NCBI RefSeq assembly: GCF_014885015.1
Contig: NZ_JABMIJ010000004.1
Span: 124,001-188,000, forward strand
Direction: 5' to 3'
Length of the DNA: 64,000 nt
Origin: Spirabiliibacterium falconis
GTDB taxonomy: Bacteria > Pseudomonadota > Gammaproteobacteria > Enterobacterales > Pasteurellaceae
Both the position numbers and the translations under genes were made by a program. The notes beneath the pieces are model-generated. The model saw only the letters and a list, made by a program, of their open reading frames with translations, did not search any database and had not been told where the DNA came from. The first letter of the stretch is position 1, and every line of letters starts with the position of its first letter. Of this stretch, positions 27,538-39,218 are shown piece by piece.

Positions 27538-29433
27538 TTACATGACTAAACGACGTAAATCAGATAATACGCTGCCAATGTAGCTAATAAAACGGGCACC
27601 GTCTGCACCGTCGATCACGCGGTGGTCAAACGATAATGATAATGGCAACATTAAGCGTGGCACAAATTCTTTACCGTTCCATACTGGTGCCATATCAGAT
27701 TTTGATACCCCTAAGATAGCCACTTCAGGCGCGTTCACAATCGGCGCAAAGTGGGTTGTACCCAAACCGCCGAGGCTTGAAATGGTGAAACATCCGCCTT
27801 GCATATCGCTAGCGGTGAGCTTGCCTTCGCGAGCTTTTTTCGACACGTCCATCAATTCACGAGAAAGCTCGATAATGCCTTTTTTGTTGACATCTTTAAA
27901 CACAGGCACAACCAAGCCGTTTGGCGTGTCCACTGCCACGCCGATGTTGACGTATTTTTTCAGCGTCAAGCGTTGACCGTCTTCTGAAATCGAGCTGTTA
28001 AAGCGTGGATACGCCTCAAGTGCTTTGGCAACCGCTTTCATAATGAACACCACAGGCGTGATTTTTACGCCCCATTTTTGTTTTTCAGACAACACGTTTT
28101 GCTCTTTACGGAAAGCTTCTAAATCCGTGATGTCGGCACGGTCAAAGTGGGTCACATGTGGGATCATCACCCAGTTGCGGTGTAGATTTGCACCAGAAAT
28201 TTTGTTGATGCGTGTTAATTCAACTTCTTCCACTTCACCAAACTTGCTGAAATCCACTTTCGGCCATGGTAACAAGCCCAAGCCTGCACCATTAGCAACA
28301 CCGCCTGATGCCGTAGGTGCTTGACCTGATTCCACTTGTTTGATGAGATTCTTAACGTAGTTTTGTACATCTTCTTTCAAGATGCGACCTTTGCGACCAG
28401 TGCCTTTCACTTTATCAAGGTTGACACCAAATTCACGCGCAAGGCGGCGAACCACTGGTGTGGCATGTGCATAAGTTGCGCTGCTAACCACATCTTGTTG
28501 TGAAGAGGTAACCGCACTTTCACGTTGCGCCACTTGTGGAGCCGATTTTTCTTCCGTTTTTTCAGGCGTAGCAACTGCAGCCTGCGCTGGCGCGGCGCCT
28601 GCCACTTCAAAACGCATAATCAGGCTACCCGTAGAGACTTTATCGCCATCTTTGACCAAAATTTCTTTGACCACACCTGCAAATGGGGCTGGCACTTCCA
28701 TTGAAGCTTTGTCGCCCTCCACGGTAATCAGTGACTGCTCTTCGCTAACACTGTCGCCAACTGCCACCATAATTTCAGTGACATTGACCTCATCACCACC
28801 GATGTCTGGCACGTTCACATCAACCACGCCACCAGCCGCTTGTGGAGCGGCATCTTGTTTTTCAGCTGCTGGTGCTGCAACCGCACTTTCACCGCCTTCG
28901 GCAGTTTCAAAACGCATGATCAGGCTACCAGTAGAAACTTTATCGCCGTCTTTGATCAAGATTTCTTTTACCACGCCAGCAAATGGGGCTGGCACTTCCA
29001 TTGAGGCTTTGTCGCCTTCTACGGTGATAAGAGACTGATCGGCATCTACTTTATCGCCAACAGAGACCATAATTTCAGTCACGTTCACTTCATCGCCGCC
29101 AATATCGGGCACGTTGACATCCACAACCGCACTTTGGGTTGCTTGAGCAGCTTTTTCAACAGGCTTTTCTTCCGCCTTAGCTGGCACAGCTTCTGCTGCG
29201 CCGTTAGCTTCGAGCTCCATCATTGGGCTGCCGGTGGTTACTTTGTCGCCCTCTTTCACTAGCAACGCTTTCACCACGCCCGCCTCAGGGGACGGCACTT
29301 CCATCGAGGCTTTATCACCTTCAACGTTGATAATGCTTTGATCAACGTCTACTTTATCGCCCACTTTCACCATTACTTCGGTGACAGTAACTTCATCACT
29401 GCCGATATCGGGCACTTGAATTTGTTTAGACAT
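27538..29433 (-). CDS. aceF: Pyruvate dehydrogenase E2, dihydrolipoyl acetyltransferase
   Basis: Core of the pyruvate dehydrogenase complex, transferring acetyl groups to CoA. Three lipoyl domains, each with [10 protein letters not shown] and lipoylated lysines at about 41, 142 and 242, are joined by Ala/Pro-rich linkers. A peripheral-subunit binding domain ([14 protein letters not shown]...[14 protein letters not shown]) and a catalytic domain with HxxxDG at about 604-609 ([13 protein letters not shown]) follow. 631 aa equals E. coli (630). Linkers carry USS-encoded SAV and ESAVA. Lies between aceE and lpd. Confidence 0.96.
   Translation of the reverse strand: MSKQIQVPDIGSDEVTVTEVMVKVGDKVDVDQSIINVEGDKASMEVPSPEAGVVKALLVKEGDKVTTGSPMMELEANGAAEAVPAKAEEKPVEKAAQATQSAVVDVNVPDIGGDEVNVTEIMVSVGDKVDADQSLITVEGDKASMEVPAPFAGVVKEILIKDGDKVSTGSLIMRFETAEGGESAVAAPAAEKQDAAPQAAGGVVDVNVPDIGGDEVNVTEIMVAVGDSVSEEQSLITVEGDKASMEVPAPFAGVVKEILVKDGDKVSTGSLIMRFEVAGAAPAQAAVATPEKTEEKSAPQVAQRESAVTSSQQDVVSSATYAHATPVVRRLAREFGVNLDKVKGTGRKGRILKEDVQNYVKNLIKQVESGQAPTASGGVANGAGLGLLPWPKVDFSKFGEVEEVELTRINKISGANLHRNWVMIPHVTHFDRADITDLEAFRKEQNVLSEKQKWGVKITPVVFIMKAVAKALEAYPRFNSSISEDGQRLTLKKYVNIGVAVDTPNGLVVPVFKDVNKKGIIELSRELMDVSKKAREGKLTASDMQGGCFTISSLGGLGTTHFAPIVNAPEVAILGVSKSDMAPVWNGKEFVPRLMLPLSLSFDHRVIDGADGARFISYIGSVLSDLRRLVM
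28630..29110 (-). repeat. Near-identical lipoyl-domain repeats within aceF
   Basis: The DNA for the second and third lipoyl domains is nearly the same over long stretches (for example both read aatggggctggcacttccat), about 300 bp apart, while the first domain is more diverged. This suggests recent duplication or gene conversion within aceF. Confidence 0.7.
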
Positions 29434-29456
29434 AGTATTTCCTTTTTCCTCGCTGA

Positions 29457-32120
29457 TTAGGCATACAATGGGTTAATTTTGTCTGCATCAATGCCGTATT
29501 TCGCAATTGCCTCGGCAACCACTTTCTTATCAACATCACCTTTCGCGGCCAATTCTGTTAATGCAGCCACCACAACATAGTGTGCATTCACTTCAAAATG
29601 TTCACGTAAGTTTTCACGGCTGTCTGAACGACCAAAACCGTCTGTACCTAGCACGCGATAGCTCGATGCAGGAACAAATGGACGAACTTGTTCAGCAAAT
29701 AATTTAACATAGTCAGTTGCTGCAATTGCAGGTGCATCGTTCATTACTTGCGCAATGTATGGCACGCGTGCGCTGTCCGTTGGGTGCAACATATTATAAC
29801 GCTCAACATCAGCCCCTTCACGTGCAACTTCAGTGAATGAGGTTACGCTATACACGTCAGACGTCACGCCAAAGTCATCAGCCAATAATCTCGCCGCATC
29901 ACGAACATGACGTAAAATTGCACCAGAGCCAAGCAACTGCACTTTACCTTTGCCTTGACCATTGACCGTTTCAAATTTGTAAATACCTTTACGGATACCT
30001 TCTTCTGCACCTTTCGGCATCGCAGGTTGATCGTAGGTTTCGTTCAAGGTGGTGATGTAGTAGTACACGTTTTCTTGCTCTGGGCCATACATACGACGCA
30101 CACCGTCTTGAATGATCACCGCCACTTCAAACGCAAATGCAGGATCATAGGAGATACAATTTGGAATCACTGCCGATTGAATATGGCTATGTCCGTCTTC
30201 GTGTTGCAAACCTTCACCATTGAGGGTGGTGCGCCCTGATGTACCGCCGATCATAAAGCCGCGGGCTTGTTGGTCGCCAGCTGCCCACATCAAATCACCC
30301 ACACGTTGGAAGCCAAACATTGAGTAATAGACAAAGAATGGAATCATTGGCACGTTATTGGTGCTATAAGAGGTAGCAGCTGCCAACCATGAGGCAGTTG
30401 CGCCTTGCTCGTTAATCCCTTCTTGTAACACTTGCCCATCCACAGCTTCACGATAATACGCCACTTGTTCACGATCTTGTGGGGTATAATTTTGACCGTG
30501 AGGATTGTAAATACCGATTTGGCGGAACAAGCCTTCCATACCAAACGTGCGGGCCTCATCGGCAATAATTGGCACAATGTGTTTGCCCACCGATTTATTT
30601 TTCAATAATACATTCAAGGAACGCACAAACGCCATCGTCGTTGAAATTGGGCGATTTTGTGCTTCGAATAATTGAGAGAACTCATCTAACGCTGGCACAT
30701 CAAGCTCAGTGGTAAAACGACGTGCACGCGTTGGTAAATAGCCGTTGAGGGCTTGGCGACGTTCGTGGAGATATTTATACTCGTCTGAGCCTTCTTCAAA
30801 TTTGATATATGGCAATTTCTCAATATTGTCATCACTAACTGGAATTGAGAAGTAATCACGCACGTGACGCACACCTGACATATCCATTTTTTTCACTTGG
30901 TGAGCAATATTTTTACCTTCCGCAGCCTCACCCATGCCATAACCTTTAATGGTTTTCACCAACAATACTACAGGTTTGCCTTTGACTTGTTTCGCTTTAT
31001 TAAATGCTGCAAACACTTTGATTGGATCATGACCACCACGGTTTAACGCCCAGATTTCATCATCAGTCATATCTGCAACTAATGCCGCAGTTTCAGGGTA
31101 ACGTCCAAAGAAGTGTTCACGTACATAAGCGCCATCTTTGGATTTCATTGTTTGGTAATCACCATCCACCACTTCGGTCATCAACTGCAATAATTTGCCT
31201 GAGGTATCACGTTGTAATAAGCGATCCCAACGACGTCCCCAAATCACTTTGATCACTTCCCAGCCACAGCCTGTAAACTGACCTTCTAATTCTTGAATGA
31301 TTTTACTGTTTCCTGTAACTGGACCATCTAAACGTTGCAAGTTACAGTTGATCACAAACACGAGATTATCAAGTTTTTCACGGGCAGCAAATGCCAATGC
31401 ACCACGTGATTCCACTTCATCCATTTCGCCATCACCTAAGAAGGCATAAACAGTTTGATCAGAGGTATCTTTTAAGCCACGATGCTCAAGGTATTTCAAG
31501 AAACGTGCTTGATAGATGGCATTTAGTGGACCAAGTCCCATTGATACGGTTGGGAATTGCCAAAACTCTGGCATTAATTTTGGATGTGGATAAGATGAAA
31601 GGCCACGTCCATGAACTTCTTGACGGAAATTATCTAATTGCTCTTCACTTAAACGACCTTCAAGGAATGCACGTGCATAAATTCCCGGTGAAATATGACC
31701 TTGGAAGAACACCAAATCACCACCATTTTGCTCAGTGCGTGCTTTGAAGAAATGGTTAAAACACACTTCATACATTGTTGCAGCCGACTGGAACGAAGCC
31801 ATATGCCCACCCAATTCCAAATCTTTTTTCGAAGCGCGCAATACCATCATAATGGCATTCCAACGAATAGCACCACGAATACGACGTTCAATGTCTAAAT
31901 TACCAGGATAATTTGGCTCTTCAGCCGTTGGAATAGTATTCACATAATCCGTTGTCGTGCCTGTTGGCAAGGAAACATTGTTAGCTCGTGCACGCTGCAT
32001 TAATTGCTCAATGATAAATTGTGCACGCTCAACGCCTTCTTCACGGATAACGGAATCGATCGCTAGTAGCCAATCATTAGTTTCCACTGTATCCACGTCA
32101 TTTTTAACCATATCGGACAT
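29457..32120 (-). CDS. aceE: Pyruvate dehydrogenase E1 component
   Basis: Thiamine-diphosphate enzyme decarboxylating pyruvate and acetylating E2. Homodimeric E1 type: [21 protein letters not shown], ThDP motif GDGEMDE...[17 protein letters not shown] and [20 protein letters not shown]. Start [13 protein letters not shown] at 32120 has AAGGAA upstream; 887 aa equals E. coli AceE. First gene of aceE-aceF-lpd. No pdhR is upstream, so control differs from E. coli or the regulator lies elsewhere. Confidence 0.96.
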   Translation of the reverse strand: MSDMVKNDVDTVETNDWLLAIDSVIREEGVERAQFIIEQLMQRARANNVSLPTGTTTDYVNTIPTAEEPNYPGNLDIERRIRGAIRWNAIMMVLRASKKDLELGGHMASFQSAATMYEVCFNHFFKARTEQNGGDLVFFQGHISPGIYARAFLEGRLSEEQLDNFRQEVHGRGLSSYPHPKLMPEFWQFPTVSMGLGPLNAIYQARFLKYLEHRGLKDTSDQTVYAFLGDGEMDEVESRGALAFAAREKLDNLVFVINCNLQRLDGPVTGNSKIIQELEGQFTGCGWEVIKVIWGRRWDRLLQRDTSGKLLQLMTEVVDGDYQTMKSKDGAYVREHFFGRYPETAALVADMTDDEIWALNRGGHDPIKVFAAFNKAKQVKGKPVVLLVKTIKGYGMGEAAEGKNIAHQVKKMDMSGVRHVRDYFSIPVSDDNIEKLPYIKFEEGSDEYKYLHERRQALNGYLPTRARRFTTELDVPALDEFSQLFEAQNRPISTTMAFVRSLNVLLKNKSVGKHIVPIIADEARTFGMEGLFRQIGIYNPHGQNYTPQDREQVAYYREAVDGQVLQEGINEQGATASWLAAATSYSTNNVPMIPFFVYYSMFGFQRVGDLMWAAGDQQARGFMIGGTSGRTTLNGEGLQHEDGHSHIQSAVIPNCISYDPAFAFEVAVIIQDGVRRMYGPEQENVYYYITTLNETYDQPAMPKGAEEGIRKGIYKFETVNGQGKGKVQLLGSGAILRHVRDAARLLADDFGVTSDVYSVTSFTEVAREGADVERYNMLHPTDSARVPYIAQVMNDAPAIAATDYVKLFAEQVRPFVPASSYRVLGTDGFGRSDSRENLREHFEVNAHYVVVAALTELAAKGDVDKKVVAEAIAKYGIDADKINPLYA

Positions 32121-32473
32121 AGTATTTCCTTTTAGTTGTTCAAAAGTGCGGTCAAACCACAAATTTGATGATCATTTAACGAAAAGCAGATTTATTTTAC
32201 CTATAAAAATAAATATTAATGGTTTGTAATAAAAATGCTAAAAATTATCTCTTCTAATATAGCCTAAATTTGCAAAAAAATTAATCTTTATCTGTAAAAT
32301 ATCCGCCAACTCTTAAACTTTTTTTGTAAAAAATTACCATTTTTTATAATTTGACCGCACTTTGCACGTTGCATATGAGAATTCATAGCCTTTTTATCAG
32401 AAATTCTCTAAAATAGTTCGTTTATTTTGTCAGCACCGCAAATCAAGTGCGGTCATTGAGAATGGGATTAGAG
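32121..32473. other. Divergent intergenic region between aceE and rimO
   Basis: About 350 bp without a gene. It is strongly AT-rich in the middle, with three USS copies (near 32142, 32354 and 32445). It must hold the aceEF-lpd and rimO promoters, but I see no clear -35/-10 pair. A weak FNR-like half site (TTTGAT near 32164) is not convincing. Confidence 0.5.
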
Positions 32474-33811
32474 ATGCAACATACCCCCAATATTGGATTT
32501 TTAAGTTTAGGCTGCCCCAAAAATTTGGTCGATTCCGAGCGGATTTTAACCGAGTTACGTACAGAGGGTTATAACATTGTGCCAAGTTATGAAAACGCCG
32601 ACTTGGTGATTGTTAATACTTGCGGGTTTATTGATTCCGCCGTGCAAGAATCCCTTGAAGCGATTGGCGAAGCATTAAATGAAAATGGCAAAGTCATTGT
32701 CACAGGCTGTCTGGGTGCAAAAGAAGATCAGATTCGCCAAGTCCACCCTAATGTGCTTGAAGTGAGTGGACCACACAGTTACGAAACTGTGCTTGAACAG
32801 GTACATAAATATGTGCCTCGTCCAGAATTTAATCCCTACCTCAGCCTTGTGCCGAAACAAGGAATAAAACTCACGCCTAAACATTATGCGTATTTAAAAA
32901 TTTCCGAAGGGTGTGACCATCGCTGCACCTTTTGTATTATTCCCTCGATGCGGGGCGATCTTGATAGCCGCCCAATCGGGCAAGTGCTTGACGAAGCTAA
33001 ACGTTTAGTTGACGCGGGAGTAAAAGAATTATTGGTAGTCTCTCAAGACACGAGTGCTTATGCGCTTGATAAAACGAAAAAAGAGAAAAGCAAAATCGCG
33101 TTTTGGAACGGCATGCCACTGAACAATTCGTTGCTGTCATTATGTGAGCAACTTAGCACGCTGGGGGTGTGGGTTCGTTTACACTATGTTTATCCTTATC
33201 CACACGTGGATAAATTGATTCCCTTAATGGCACAAGGCAAAATTTTGCCGTATTTGGATATTCCACTGCAACACGCCAGCCCGAAAATTCTGAAAGCGAT
33301 GAAACGCCCAGGTAGCATTGACCGCACTTTAGAACGCATTAAGCAATGGCGTGAAATTTGCCCACAGCTAACCTTGCGGTCAACCTTTATCGTCGGATTT
33401 CCTGGAGAGACAGAAGACGACTTCCAGCAACTACTCGATTTTTTAGACGCTGCGCAACTTGACCGTGTAGGCTGTTTCAAATTCAGCCCCGTGGACGGTG
33501 CTGCTGCCACAGCAATGGCAGAGCAAGTTCCAGAGGATGTCAAAGAAGAACGCTACCATCGCTTTATGCAAACTCAACAGCGTATTTCCACCGCCCGTTT
33601 GGCGCAAAAAGTGGGGCAAACCCTCACGGTATTGGTTGACGAAATCGATGATGAAGGCATCATCGCACGCTCTATGGCGGATGCGCCCGAGATCGACGGC
33701 CTCGTGTATTTGCAAAACCCAAACCAAAGTGCGGTCAAGGTAGGCGATTTTGTACAAGCAACGATAACCCATAGTGATGAGTATGACCTTTGGGGTGAGA
33801 TTATCAACTAA
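32474..33811 (+). CDS. rimO: Ribosomal protein S12 methylthiotransferase
   Basis: Radical-SAM enzyme adding a methylthio group to Asp of ribosomal protein S12. N-terminal MTTase domain with cluster cysteines in SLGCPKN, VNTCGF and VTGCLG; radical-SAM motif CDHRCTFC; C-terminal TRAM domain ([15 protein letters not shown]). Start [17 protein letters not shown] at 32474 is preferred: ATG 32462 and a GTG inside a USS at 32447 are also in frame but give an atypical N-terminus. 445 aa against 441 in E. coli. Confidence 0.93.
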   Translation: MQHTPNIGFLSLGCPKNLVDSERILTELRTEGYNIVPSYENADLVIVNTCGFIDSAVQESLEAIGEALNENGKVIVTGCLGAKEDQIRQVHPNVLEVSGPHSYETVLEQVHKYVPRPEFNPYLSLVPKQGIKLTPKHYAYLKISEGCDHRCTFCIIPSMRGDLDSRPIGQVLDEAKRLVDAGVKELLVVSQDTSAYALDKTKKEKSKIAFWNGMPLNNSLLSLCEQLSTLGVWVRLHYVYPYPHVDKLIPLMAQGKILPYLDIPLQHASPKILKAMKRPGSIDRTLERIKQWREICPQLTLRSTFIVGFPGETEDDFQQLLDFLDAAQLDRVGCFKFSPVDGAAATAMAEQVPEDVKEERYHRFMQTQQRISTARLAQKVGQTLTVLVDEIDDEGIIARSMADAPEIDGLVYLQNPNQSAVKVGDFVQATITHSDEYDLWGEIIN

Positions 33812-33834
33812 AAAAGGGGCTATTGCCCCTCTTT
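33811..33834. terminator. Bidirectional terminator rimO / SLC13 transporter
   Basis: AGGGGC-TATT-GCCCCT stem (about 33815-33830) flanked by A5 and CTTT, between the converging stops at 33811 and 33837. Confidence 0.8.
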
Positions 33835-33836
33835 CA

Positions 33837-35693
33837 TTAACCAAACATCCACGGCACAATGATGATCGTGGCGATCATCACAATGACAGTGAACGGCACA
33901 CCTACTTTCAAGAAATCGCCAAATCGATAACCACCTGGCCCTAACACCATGGTATTAACCGGTGATGCCACAGGGGTCATGAAGGCTGCCGATGCCGATA
34001 CTGCAATGGTTATCACAAACGGGACTGGAGAAGTATCAAGTTGTTGTGCCATGGCCACTGCAATAGGTGCCATTAAAATGGCCGTAGCGGTATTCGAGAT
34101 AAAGGAGCTCACAACCACACATAAAATAAATAAGCTGGCAAGAATAGCATGAATGCCAAGCCCCCCCACTAAATCAAGCAACCCATTGACCGCAAGGCTA
34201 ATCCCGCCTGTTTTGGTCAATGCAGTCGCAAATGGCATCATCCCCACGATCAGTACAATACTTGGCCAGTGAATGGCTCGATAGGCACTTTTTGCGTCAA
34301 CACAACGGAATTTTGCCAACAGCATACACGTAATTAATGCTGCCATAACGTTAGAAACTACCCCACTGACCATCATCGCTACCATAAAAGCCACCGAGAG
34401 GATAGCATGGGGTGCTTGACTCGCCGCTGGGGCAACGTTATCAACCTCTGCGGGATAATTGAGAATGAAAAAATCTCGGTTTTGACTACGCATTTCTTGA
34501 ATTAAACGCCATTCACCGATAACCAGATATTGATCCCCTGCCGTCATTTCAATCTCACTTGGATCAATGTCTAGCACATCACCACCACGTTTCACACCGA
34601 CAATAATTAAGCCATAACGCTGTTGAAATTTAATATCTCGCACGCTTTTTCCGATCACTGTGCTATCGGGAATAGGTGAAATTTCTGCCATACCAACGGT
34701 TTTTGATTTTTCACTAAAGTAGCTTCCGCGTACGTCCATCGGTTTTAAGCGATTTTCAGCACAAAATGCCGCCCAATCCAGATCGGGCGAGGAAATATCA
34801 AGCAACAAAATATCTTTCGCACGCAACTCTGACAATCCAAATGCACTCACAACAATCCGACGGATACGCCGCCAACGCTCAATTGCCACCACCAAAATAC
34901 CATGTTGTGAATGTAGATGTAATTCATCAAGCGTTTTGCCTACAAGTGGCGAATCAGGTAAAATCAGAGCCTGTTTCGAGCGACCTTGCAGATGGTAACT
35001 ATCAATCAAATCATTCATTGAGGTGCGGTTATAATTTGTTTTTAAATCATTACTCTCGTTACCATCCAGCAAATGACGAGCAAAAATCATATATAACGCA
35101 CCAAGCACCAGCACTATTATGCCGATTGGCGTGAAAGAAAAGAAATTTAGTGCAGGCAATCCTGCACGCACCAATTCCGCATTGGCAATTAAGTTAGGTG
35201 GGGTAGCAATTAACGTCATCATACCACTGATTAAACCCGCTATGCTCAGTGGCATCATTAAACGACGTGGGGAGATATTCATTCGAGAACAAATTGCCAA
35301 TACCACAGGGATAAAAATTGCGACAATCCCTGTTGAGCTCATAAATGCCCCCAAACCACACACGGTCACCATCAACAATAATAGTACTTTTAGCTCGTTA
35401 TTATTGGCGACTTTTAATAGCCACGCACTCACTTGGTAGGCAACGCCTGTTCGCAATAACGCATCGCCGACAATGAATAGTAGTGCAATTAAAATGACAT
35501 TCGGATCACTAAATCCCGCCAAAATTTCATGAGTAGAAAGAATTCCGCTGACACTAAATGCCACCATCACCAATAAGGCGACCACATCCATTCGCAGTTT
35601 ATTGGAGATAAATAATATAATAGCTGCACTTAAAAAAAGCAGTACTAACCAAAGATCAGAGTTGATTGCAGAAAGTCCAGAAAATGTACTCAC
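33837..35693 (-). CDS. SLC13-family anion transporter with two TrkA-C (RCK_C) domains
   Basis: Inner membrane transporter of 618 aa, related to sodium-coupled dicarboxylate/sulfate carriers. N-terminal and C-terminal membrane halves contain the DASS/ArsB-type signatures MSSTGIVAIFIPVVLAI, ATPPNLIANAELV and SFISNTATAILMAPIAVAMA. Between them lie two TrkA-C-like domains (LPDSPLVGKTLDELHLHSQHG; ISPIPDSTVIGKSVRDIKFQ) that usually bind small ligands for regulation. The substrate cannot be told. Monocistronic. Confidence 0.85.
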   Translation of the reverse strand: MSTFSGLSAINSDLWLVLLFLSAAIILFISNKLRMDVVALLVMVAFSVSGILSTHEILAGFSDPNVILIALLFIVGDALLRTGVAYQVSAWLLKVANNNELKVLLLLMVTVCGLGAFMSSTGIVAIFIPVVLAICSRMNISPRRLMMPLSIAGLISGMMTLIATPPNLIANAELVRAGLPALNFFSFTPIGIIVLVLGALYMIFARHLLDGNESNDLKTNYNRTSMNDLIDSYHLQGRSKQALILPDSPLVGKTLDELHLHSQHGILVVAIERWRRIRRIVVSAFGLSELRAKDILLLDISSPDLDWAAFCAENRLKPMDVRGSYFSEKSKTVGMAEISPIPDSTVIGKSVRDIKFQQRYGLIIVGVKRGGDVLDIDPSEIEMTAGDQYLVIGEWRLIQEMRSQNRDFFILNYPAEVDNVAPAASQAPHAILSVAFMVAMMVSGVVSNVMAALITCMLLAKFRCVDAKSAYRAIHWPSIVLIVGMMPFATALTKTGGISLAVNGLLDLVGGLGIHAILASLFILCVVVSSFISNTATAILMAPIAVAMAQQLDTSPVPFVITIAVSASAAFMTPVASPVNTMVLGPGGYRFGDFLKVGVPFTVIVMIATIIIVPWMFG

Positions 35694-35780
35694 AACGATG
35701 CCATAAGAAAATTTACAATAGTAATATTATAGCACTAAAGTGCAGTTTTCTGTACTTAATTTGACCGCACTTTACATTAT

Positions 35781-36209
35781 TTATGCCGCATGCCGACGAC
35801 GAAATTGATGAATTGTGTTCGTCACCACACCTTGTATTTGTACCTCATCTAATGAAGTAAGATATAAACTGGTTTTGGTTGAATCTAGTGGAAATAATAC
35901 CCATTGATTTGGCTGCATTGAAAATACCTCATATAGTGACAACTTATCACCGTCCAACACGACCACCAAATCCCCTTTACTCGGCGTGGTATTACGTTCC
36001 ACCACAAGCACATCGCCCACATCAATACCCCATGCTGTCAGATTGGTGTTACTGATATGCATAAAAAATGTATCCTGTGGTTTTTTAATACAATATGCGT
36101 TTAAATCCAATTTATACTGCACCGCACTTTGTACATTTTTGTCATAGCACAATGGGATAGGTTGATAGCTATACATGCGGTTTGCCGCTTGGGTTGTCAT
36201 CAGTTTCAT
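35781..36209 (-). CDS. UmuD-like protein (S24 family) lacking catalytic residues
   Basis: Aligns with UmuD along its length: KLDLNAYCIKKPQDTFFMHI, WGIDVGDVLVVERNTTPSKG, DLVVVLDGD and EVQIQGVVTNTIHQ. UmuD and LexA self-cleave with a Ser-Lys dyad. Here the GDSM serine position is Asn (ISNTNL, about residue 57 counted from 36212) and the lysine position in DGDKLSLYEV is Leu or Tyr. The CG cleavage site is CY, near a USS-encoded QSAVQ. Two LexA boxes precede it, so SOS control is likely. No umuC is near. Start ATG 36209 fits the AGGAG best; ATG 36212 is possible. Function unknown, perhaps a non-cleavable UmuD-like partner. Confidence 0.82.
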   Translation of the reverse strand: MKLMTTQAANRMYSYQPIPLCYDKNVQSAVQYKLDLNAYCIKKPQDTFFMHISNTNLTAWGIDVGDVLVVERNTTPSKGDLVVVLDGDKLSLYEVFSMQPNQWVLFPLDSTKTSLYLTSLDEVQIQGVVTNTIHQFRRRHAA

Positions 36210-36235
36210 CATCTACTCCTTGCTCAACAGTAGCA

Positions 36236-36251
36236 CTGTTTTTTTATACAG
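36236..36251. promoter_or_regulatory. LexA (SOS) box 1
   Basis: CTGTTTTTTTATACAG has the gammaproteobacterial LexA form CTGT-N8-ACAG exactly. It lies 24 bp upstream of the UmuD-like gene. Confidence 0.85.
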
Positions 36252-36260
36252 CTATTTATA

Positions 36261-36276
36261 CTGTTTTTTTATACAG
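36261..36276. promoter_or_regulatory. LexA (SOS) box 2
   Basis: A second, identical 16-bp box, 25 bp further upstream. The spacing of about two and a half helical turns and the identical sequence suggest a duplicated operator for tight repression. Confidence 0.85.
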
Positions 36277-36456
36277 CTTGCAACCCTTTTTTTGATCTTT
36301 TTAATGCGCCTTAAAAATAAAAAGTGCGGTCATGGCTGATTTGATGCATTTGGTGCTTTTTTATTTTGCATTATCCACGTTTTCAGGTAATCTTTTGGCG
36401 TAGGAGTTTTGCCATGGCAAGACGGATGATAAACCCATTTTTACAATAATAAACAT

Positions 36457-37713
36457 ATGAGTAGCTCACATCGCCTAACCGCACTTTTATTTCAAGGCAG
36501 TCTAATTGCCAAAATCGCCGTTGGTCTTGTTTTAGGACTTATCGTTGCACTTATCAGTGCACCGCTTGAACCAACATTGGGATTTAACCTTGCCAATAGC
36601 GTTGGCGTATTAGGCGAGTTGTTCGTGCGGGCGTTACGTTCGATTGCGCCAATTTTAATTTTTATTCTTGTCCTTTCGGCTATCAGCAATAAAAAGAAAA
36701 GTGACAGCGATCGCAGTAGTCAGGTAATGAAATCTATCATTGTATTATATCTCCTTGGTACATTTCTTGCAGCATTTGTGGCTGTCATTGCCAGCTACCT
36801 TTTCCCAACGTCACTCTCCTTGGTCACCACAGATGCCGAACTTAGCCCACCACAAAATGTGGCAGAAGTCATTATGGCGGTGTTAATGAACATCGTAGAT
36901 AATCCTATCAAAGCCTTATATAACGCCAATTATATCGGAATTTTAGCGTGGGCAATCGGTTTAGGGTTTGCACTACGCCACGCCAGCGATAGCACCAAGC
37001 GTTTCATCCACGAAATGGCGGAAGCGGTTTCCATGCTTGTTAAAGTGGTCATTGCTTTTGCGCCATTTGGTGTGTTTGGCTTAGTGGCAATATCTATTGC
37101 CTCCCAAGGCTTGAGCGAACTCAGCACATACGCCCGTTTAATCGCCGTATTGGTTGGAGCAATGCTTTTTGTTGCATTTATCATTAATCCTATTTTGGTG
37201 TTTTGGAAAACTCGCCAAAATCCATTCCCACTGATTTGGGTATGCGTTCGTGAAAGTGGTTTAACTGCCTTTTTCACCCGTAGCTCTGCGGCGAATATTC
37301 CCGTGAACATTAACTTGTGTAAACGCCTCAATTTAGATGAAGAAACCTATTCCGTTTCTATTCCACTCGGCGCATCCATTAATATGGCAGGGGCGGCAAT
37401 TACCGTGACCATCTTAACCCTTGCAGCCGTTAATACGCTCGGGATTGAGGTGAGTTTCATAACCGCACTTTTACTGAGTGTTGTCGCCAGTATTTGTGCC
37501 TGCGGTGCATCAGGTGTGGCGGGCGGCTCATTGTTGCTCATTCCATTAGCGTGTAGTCTGTTTGGTATTTCAAACGACATCGCCGCACAAGTGATTGGCG
37601 TTGGCTTTATCATCGGCGTTATTCAAGACTCTGCCGAAACCGCACTTAATTCATCAACGGACGTTATTTTTACCGCCGCTGCCGATATCGGTGAGCGAAA
37701 CAAACATCAGTAA
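36457..37713 (+). CDS. sstT: Serine/threonine:sodium symporter
   Basis: Inner membrane DAACS-family symporter for L-serine and L-threonine, 418 aa with about eight membrane segments and hairpins. The signatures of SstT are visible: [47 protein letters not shown] and [24 protein letters not shown]. Start ATG 36457 gives the conventional N-terminus [17 protein letters not shown]. Single gene with a terminator right after it. Confidence 0.94.
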   Translation: MSSSHRLTALLFQGSLIAKIAVGLVLGLIVALISAPLEPTLGFNLANSVGVLGELFVRALRSIAPILIFILVLSAISNKKKSDSDRSSQVMKSIIVLYLLGTFLAAFVAVIASYLFPTSLSLVTTDAELSPPQNVAEVIMAVLMNIVDNPIKALYNANYIGILAWAIGLGFALRHASDSTKRFIHEMAEAVSMLVKVVIAFAPFGVFGLVAISIASQGLSELSTYARLIAVLVGAMLFVAFIINPILVFWKTRQNPFPLIWVCVRESGLTAFFTRSSAANIPVNINLCKRLNLDEETYSVSIPLGASINMAGAAITVTILTLAAVNTLGIEVSFITALLLSVVASICACGASGVAGGSLLLIPLACSLFGISNDIAAQVIGVGFIIGVIQDSAETALNSSTDVIFTAAADIGERNKHQ

Positions 37714-37720
37714 TGACATC

Positions 37721-37748
37721 AAAGCGAATCATTAGGTTCGCTTTTTTA
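37721..37748 (+). terminator. Rho-independent terminator of sstT
   Basis: AAGCGAA-TCATTAGG-TTCGCTT followed by a T run, 8 bp after the sstT stop. Confidence 0.85.
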
Positions 37749-37761
37749 TTATGGAGAGATT

Positions 37762-39201
37762 ATGTTACGTCTGCACAATGCAAAAATTAAAATCGCACCG
37801 CAACGCTATCTTGAGATAACTGAATTTCAATTACACACACCGCACTTTGCTGTTGTGGTGGGGCATAATGGCTCTGGGAAAAGTACTTTAGCCCAGTTTC
37901 TTAGCCAACATCATTCCTGCGAACAGGGGGAATATTATTCACATTTTCAACGCCCTGCTCTACTGTCATTGCGTACCCATCAACAGCTGATTGAGCGTAT
38001 TGCTCACGAACTGAATGATGATACTCGCTCTCCCGACGATCACGGTCCAAGTGCAAAAGACATTATTCTGGCTGACAGCACTCACTCAGAAAAGCTCACC
38101 GAGATCGCTGAAATGCTAGGTATAACCGCACTTTTAACACGCGCTTTCAAGCAATTATCCACAGGCGAAGCACGCAAGGTTTTGCTCGCCCAATGTTTAA
38201 TTGATGAACCTGACTTGCTGATTTTAGATGAGCCATTTGAAGGTTTAGACCACGCAGCCCAGCAACAATGGCGGCATCTCATTGCACAATTAAGCCAAAC
38301 TCGCTGTGTTGTTCTTATTCTTAACCGTCTAAATGATATTCCGCCCACAGCACAAAGTGTTACGCTACTCAGTCATTGCCACCAAGTGCTGCAAGCGTCA
38401 TTTTCTGACATGCAGAAAAACCCTTTGTTCCAGCAACTGTGTTATGCCGAAAACGCCACCCATCGTGCAATTCCTGCTCCACTAAATCCGCCAGCCTTGC
38501 CTGATGGCGACATCCTTTTTGCATTGAAAAATGTTACTGTGCAATTCGGCGAAAACGTCATTTTAAATAAACTGTCATGGCAAGTAAAAAAAGGGGAGCA
38601 CTGGTGGATTAAAGGCAATAATGGCTGTGGTAAATCCACCCTGCTTTCATTAATCACGGGCGATCATCCACAAGCATTCAATAATTATGTGCATATTTTT
38701 GGGCGACAACGTGGTAGCGGTGAAACGGTGTGGGAAATTAAACAACATATCGGTTATGTCAGTAATCAACTGCATTTGGATTACCGTGTCAACTGCTGTG
38801 CACTAGATGTGATTATTTCAGGTTTTCTCGACTCTATTGGTGTTTACCAACAGGTGGACGAACCAACTCGCTTACGGGCCCTGCAATGGCTGGAGCGACT
38901 CAATCTAACAGCGATTGCACATCGCCCATTTAAAAGCCTTTCTTTTGGGCAACAACGCTTATTACTGATCGCAAGAGCCATGGTTAAACATCCCCCCGTT
39001 TTAATCTTAGATGAACCTTTAATGGGGCTAGATGCGCTCAACCGCCACTTAGTGCTCACCTTCATTGAACAGCTCATTGACAATAGCCAAACACAGCTTA
39101 TTTTTGTTTCTCATCATGATGAAGATGGTCCTCATTGTATCAACCGCACTTTGCATTTTATTGCAAACGAGGCGGGTTATGATTATCATCAACATCATTA
39201 A
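37762..39201 (+). CDS. modF: Tandem ABC ATPase of the ModF/PhrA type
   Basis: Cytoplasmic protein of 479 aa with two ABC ATPase domains and no membrane part. Domain 1: Walker [12 protein letters not shown] (~33-43), signature LSTGEARKV, Walker [13 protein letters not shown]. Domain 2: Walker [12 protein letters not shown], signature LSFGQQRLL, Walker [13 protein letters not shown]. This layout matches ModF, named for its place in E. coli molybdate genes, but no mod genes are near, so a role in molybdate transport is doubtful. Start ATG 37762 follows GGAGA. Confidence 0.82.
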   Translation: MLRLHNAKIKIAPQRYLEITEFQLHTPHFAVVVGHNGSGKSTLAQFLSQHHSCEQGEYYSHFQRPALLSLRTHQQLIERIAHELNDDTRSPDDHGPSAKDIILADSTHSEKLTEIAEMLGITALLTRAFKQLSTGEARKVLLAQCLIDEPDLLILDEPFEGLDHAAQQQWRHLIAQLSQTRCVVLILNRLNDIPPTAQSVTLLSHCHQVLQASFSDMQKNPLFQQLCYAENATHRAIPAPLNPPALPDGDILFALKNVTVQFGENVILNKLSWQVKKGEHWWIKGNNGCGKSTLLSLITGDHPQAFNNYVHIFGRQRGSGETVWEIKQHIGYVSNQLHLDYRVNCCALDVIISGFLDSIGVYQQVDEPTRLRALQWLERLNLTAIAHRPFKSLSFGQQRLLLIARAMVKHPPVLILDEPLMGLDALNRHLVLTFIEQLIDNSQTQLIFVSHHDEDGPHCINRTLHFIANEAGYDYHQHH

Positions 39202-39218
39202 TCACCGTGGAGTTTGTT

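Noticed and set aside
32155-32185. FNR site upstream of aceE (TTTGATGATCATTT)
   Set aside because: Only the first half matches; the second half site is wrong.
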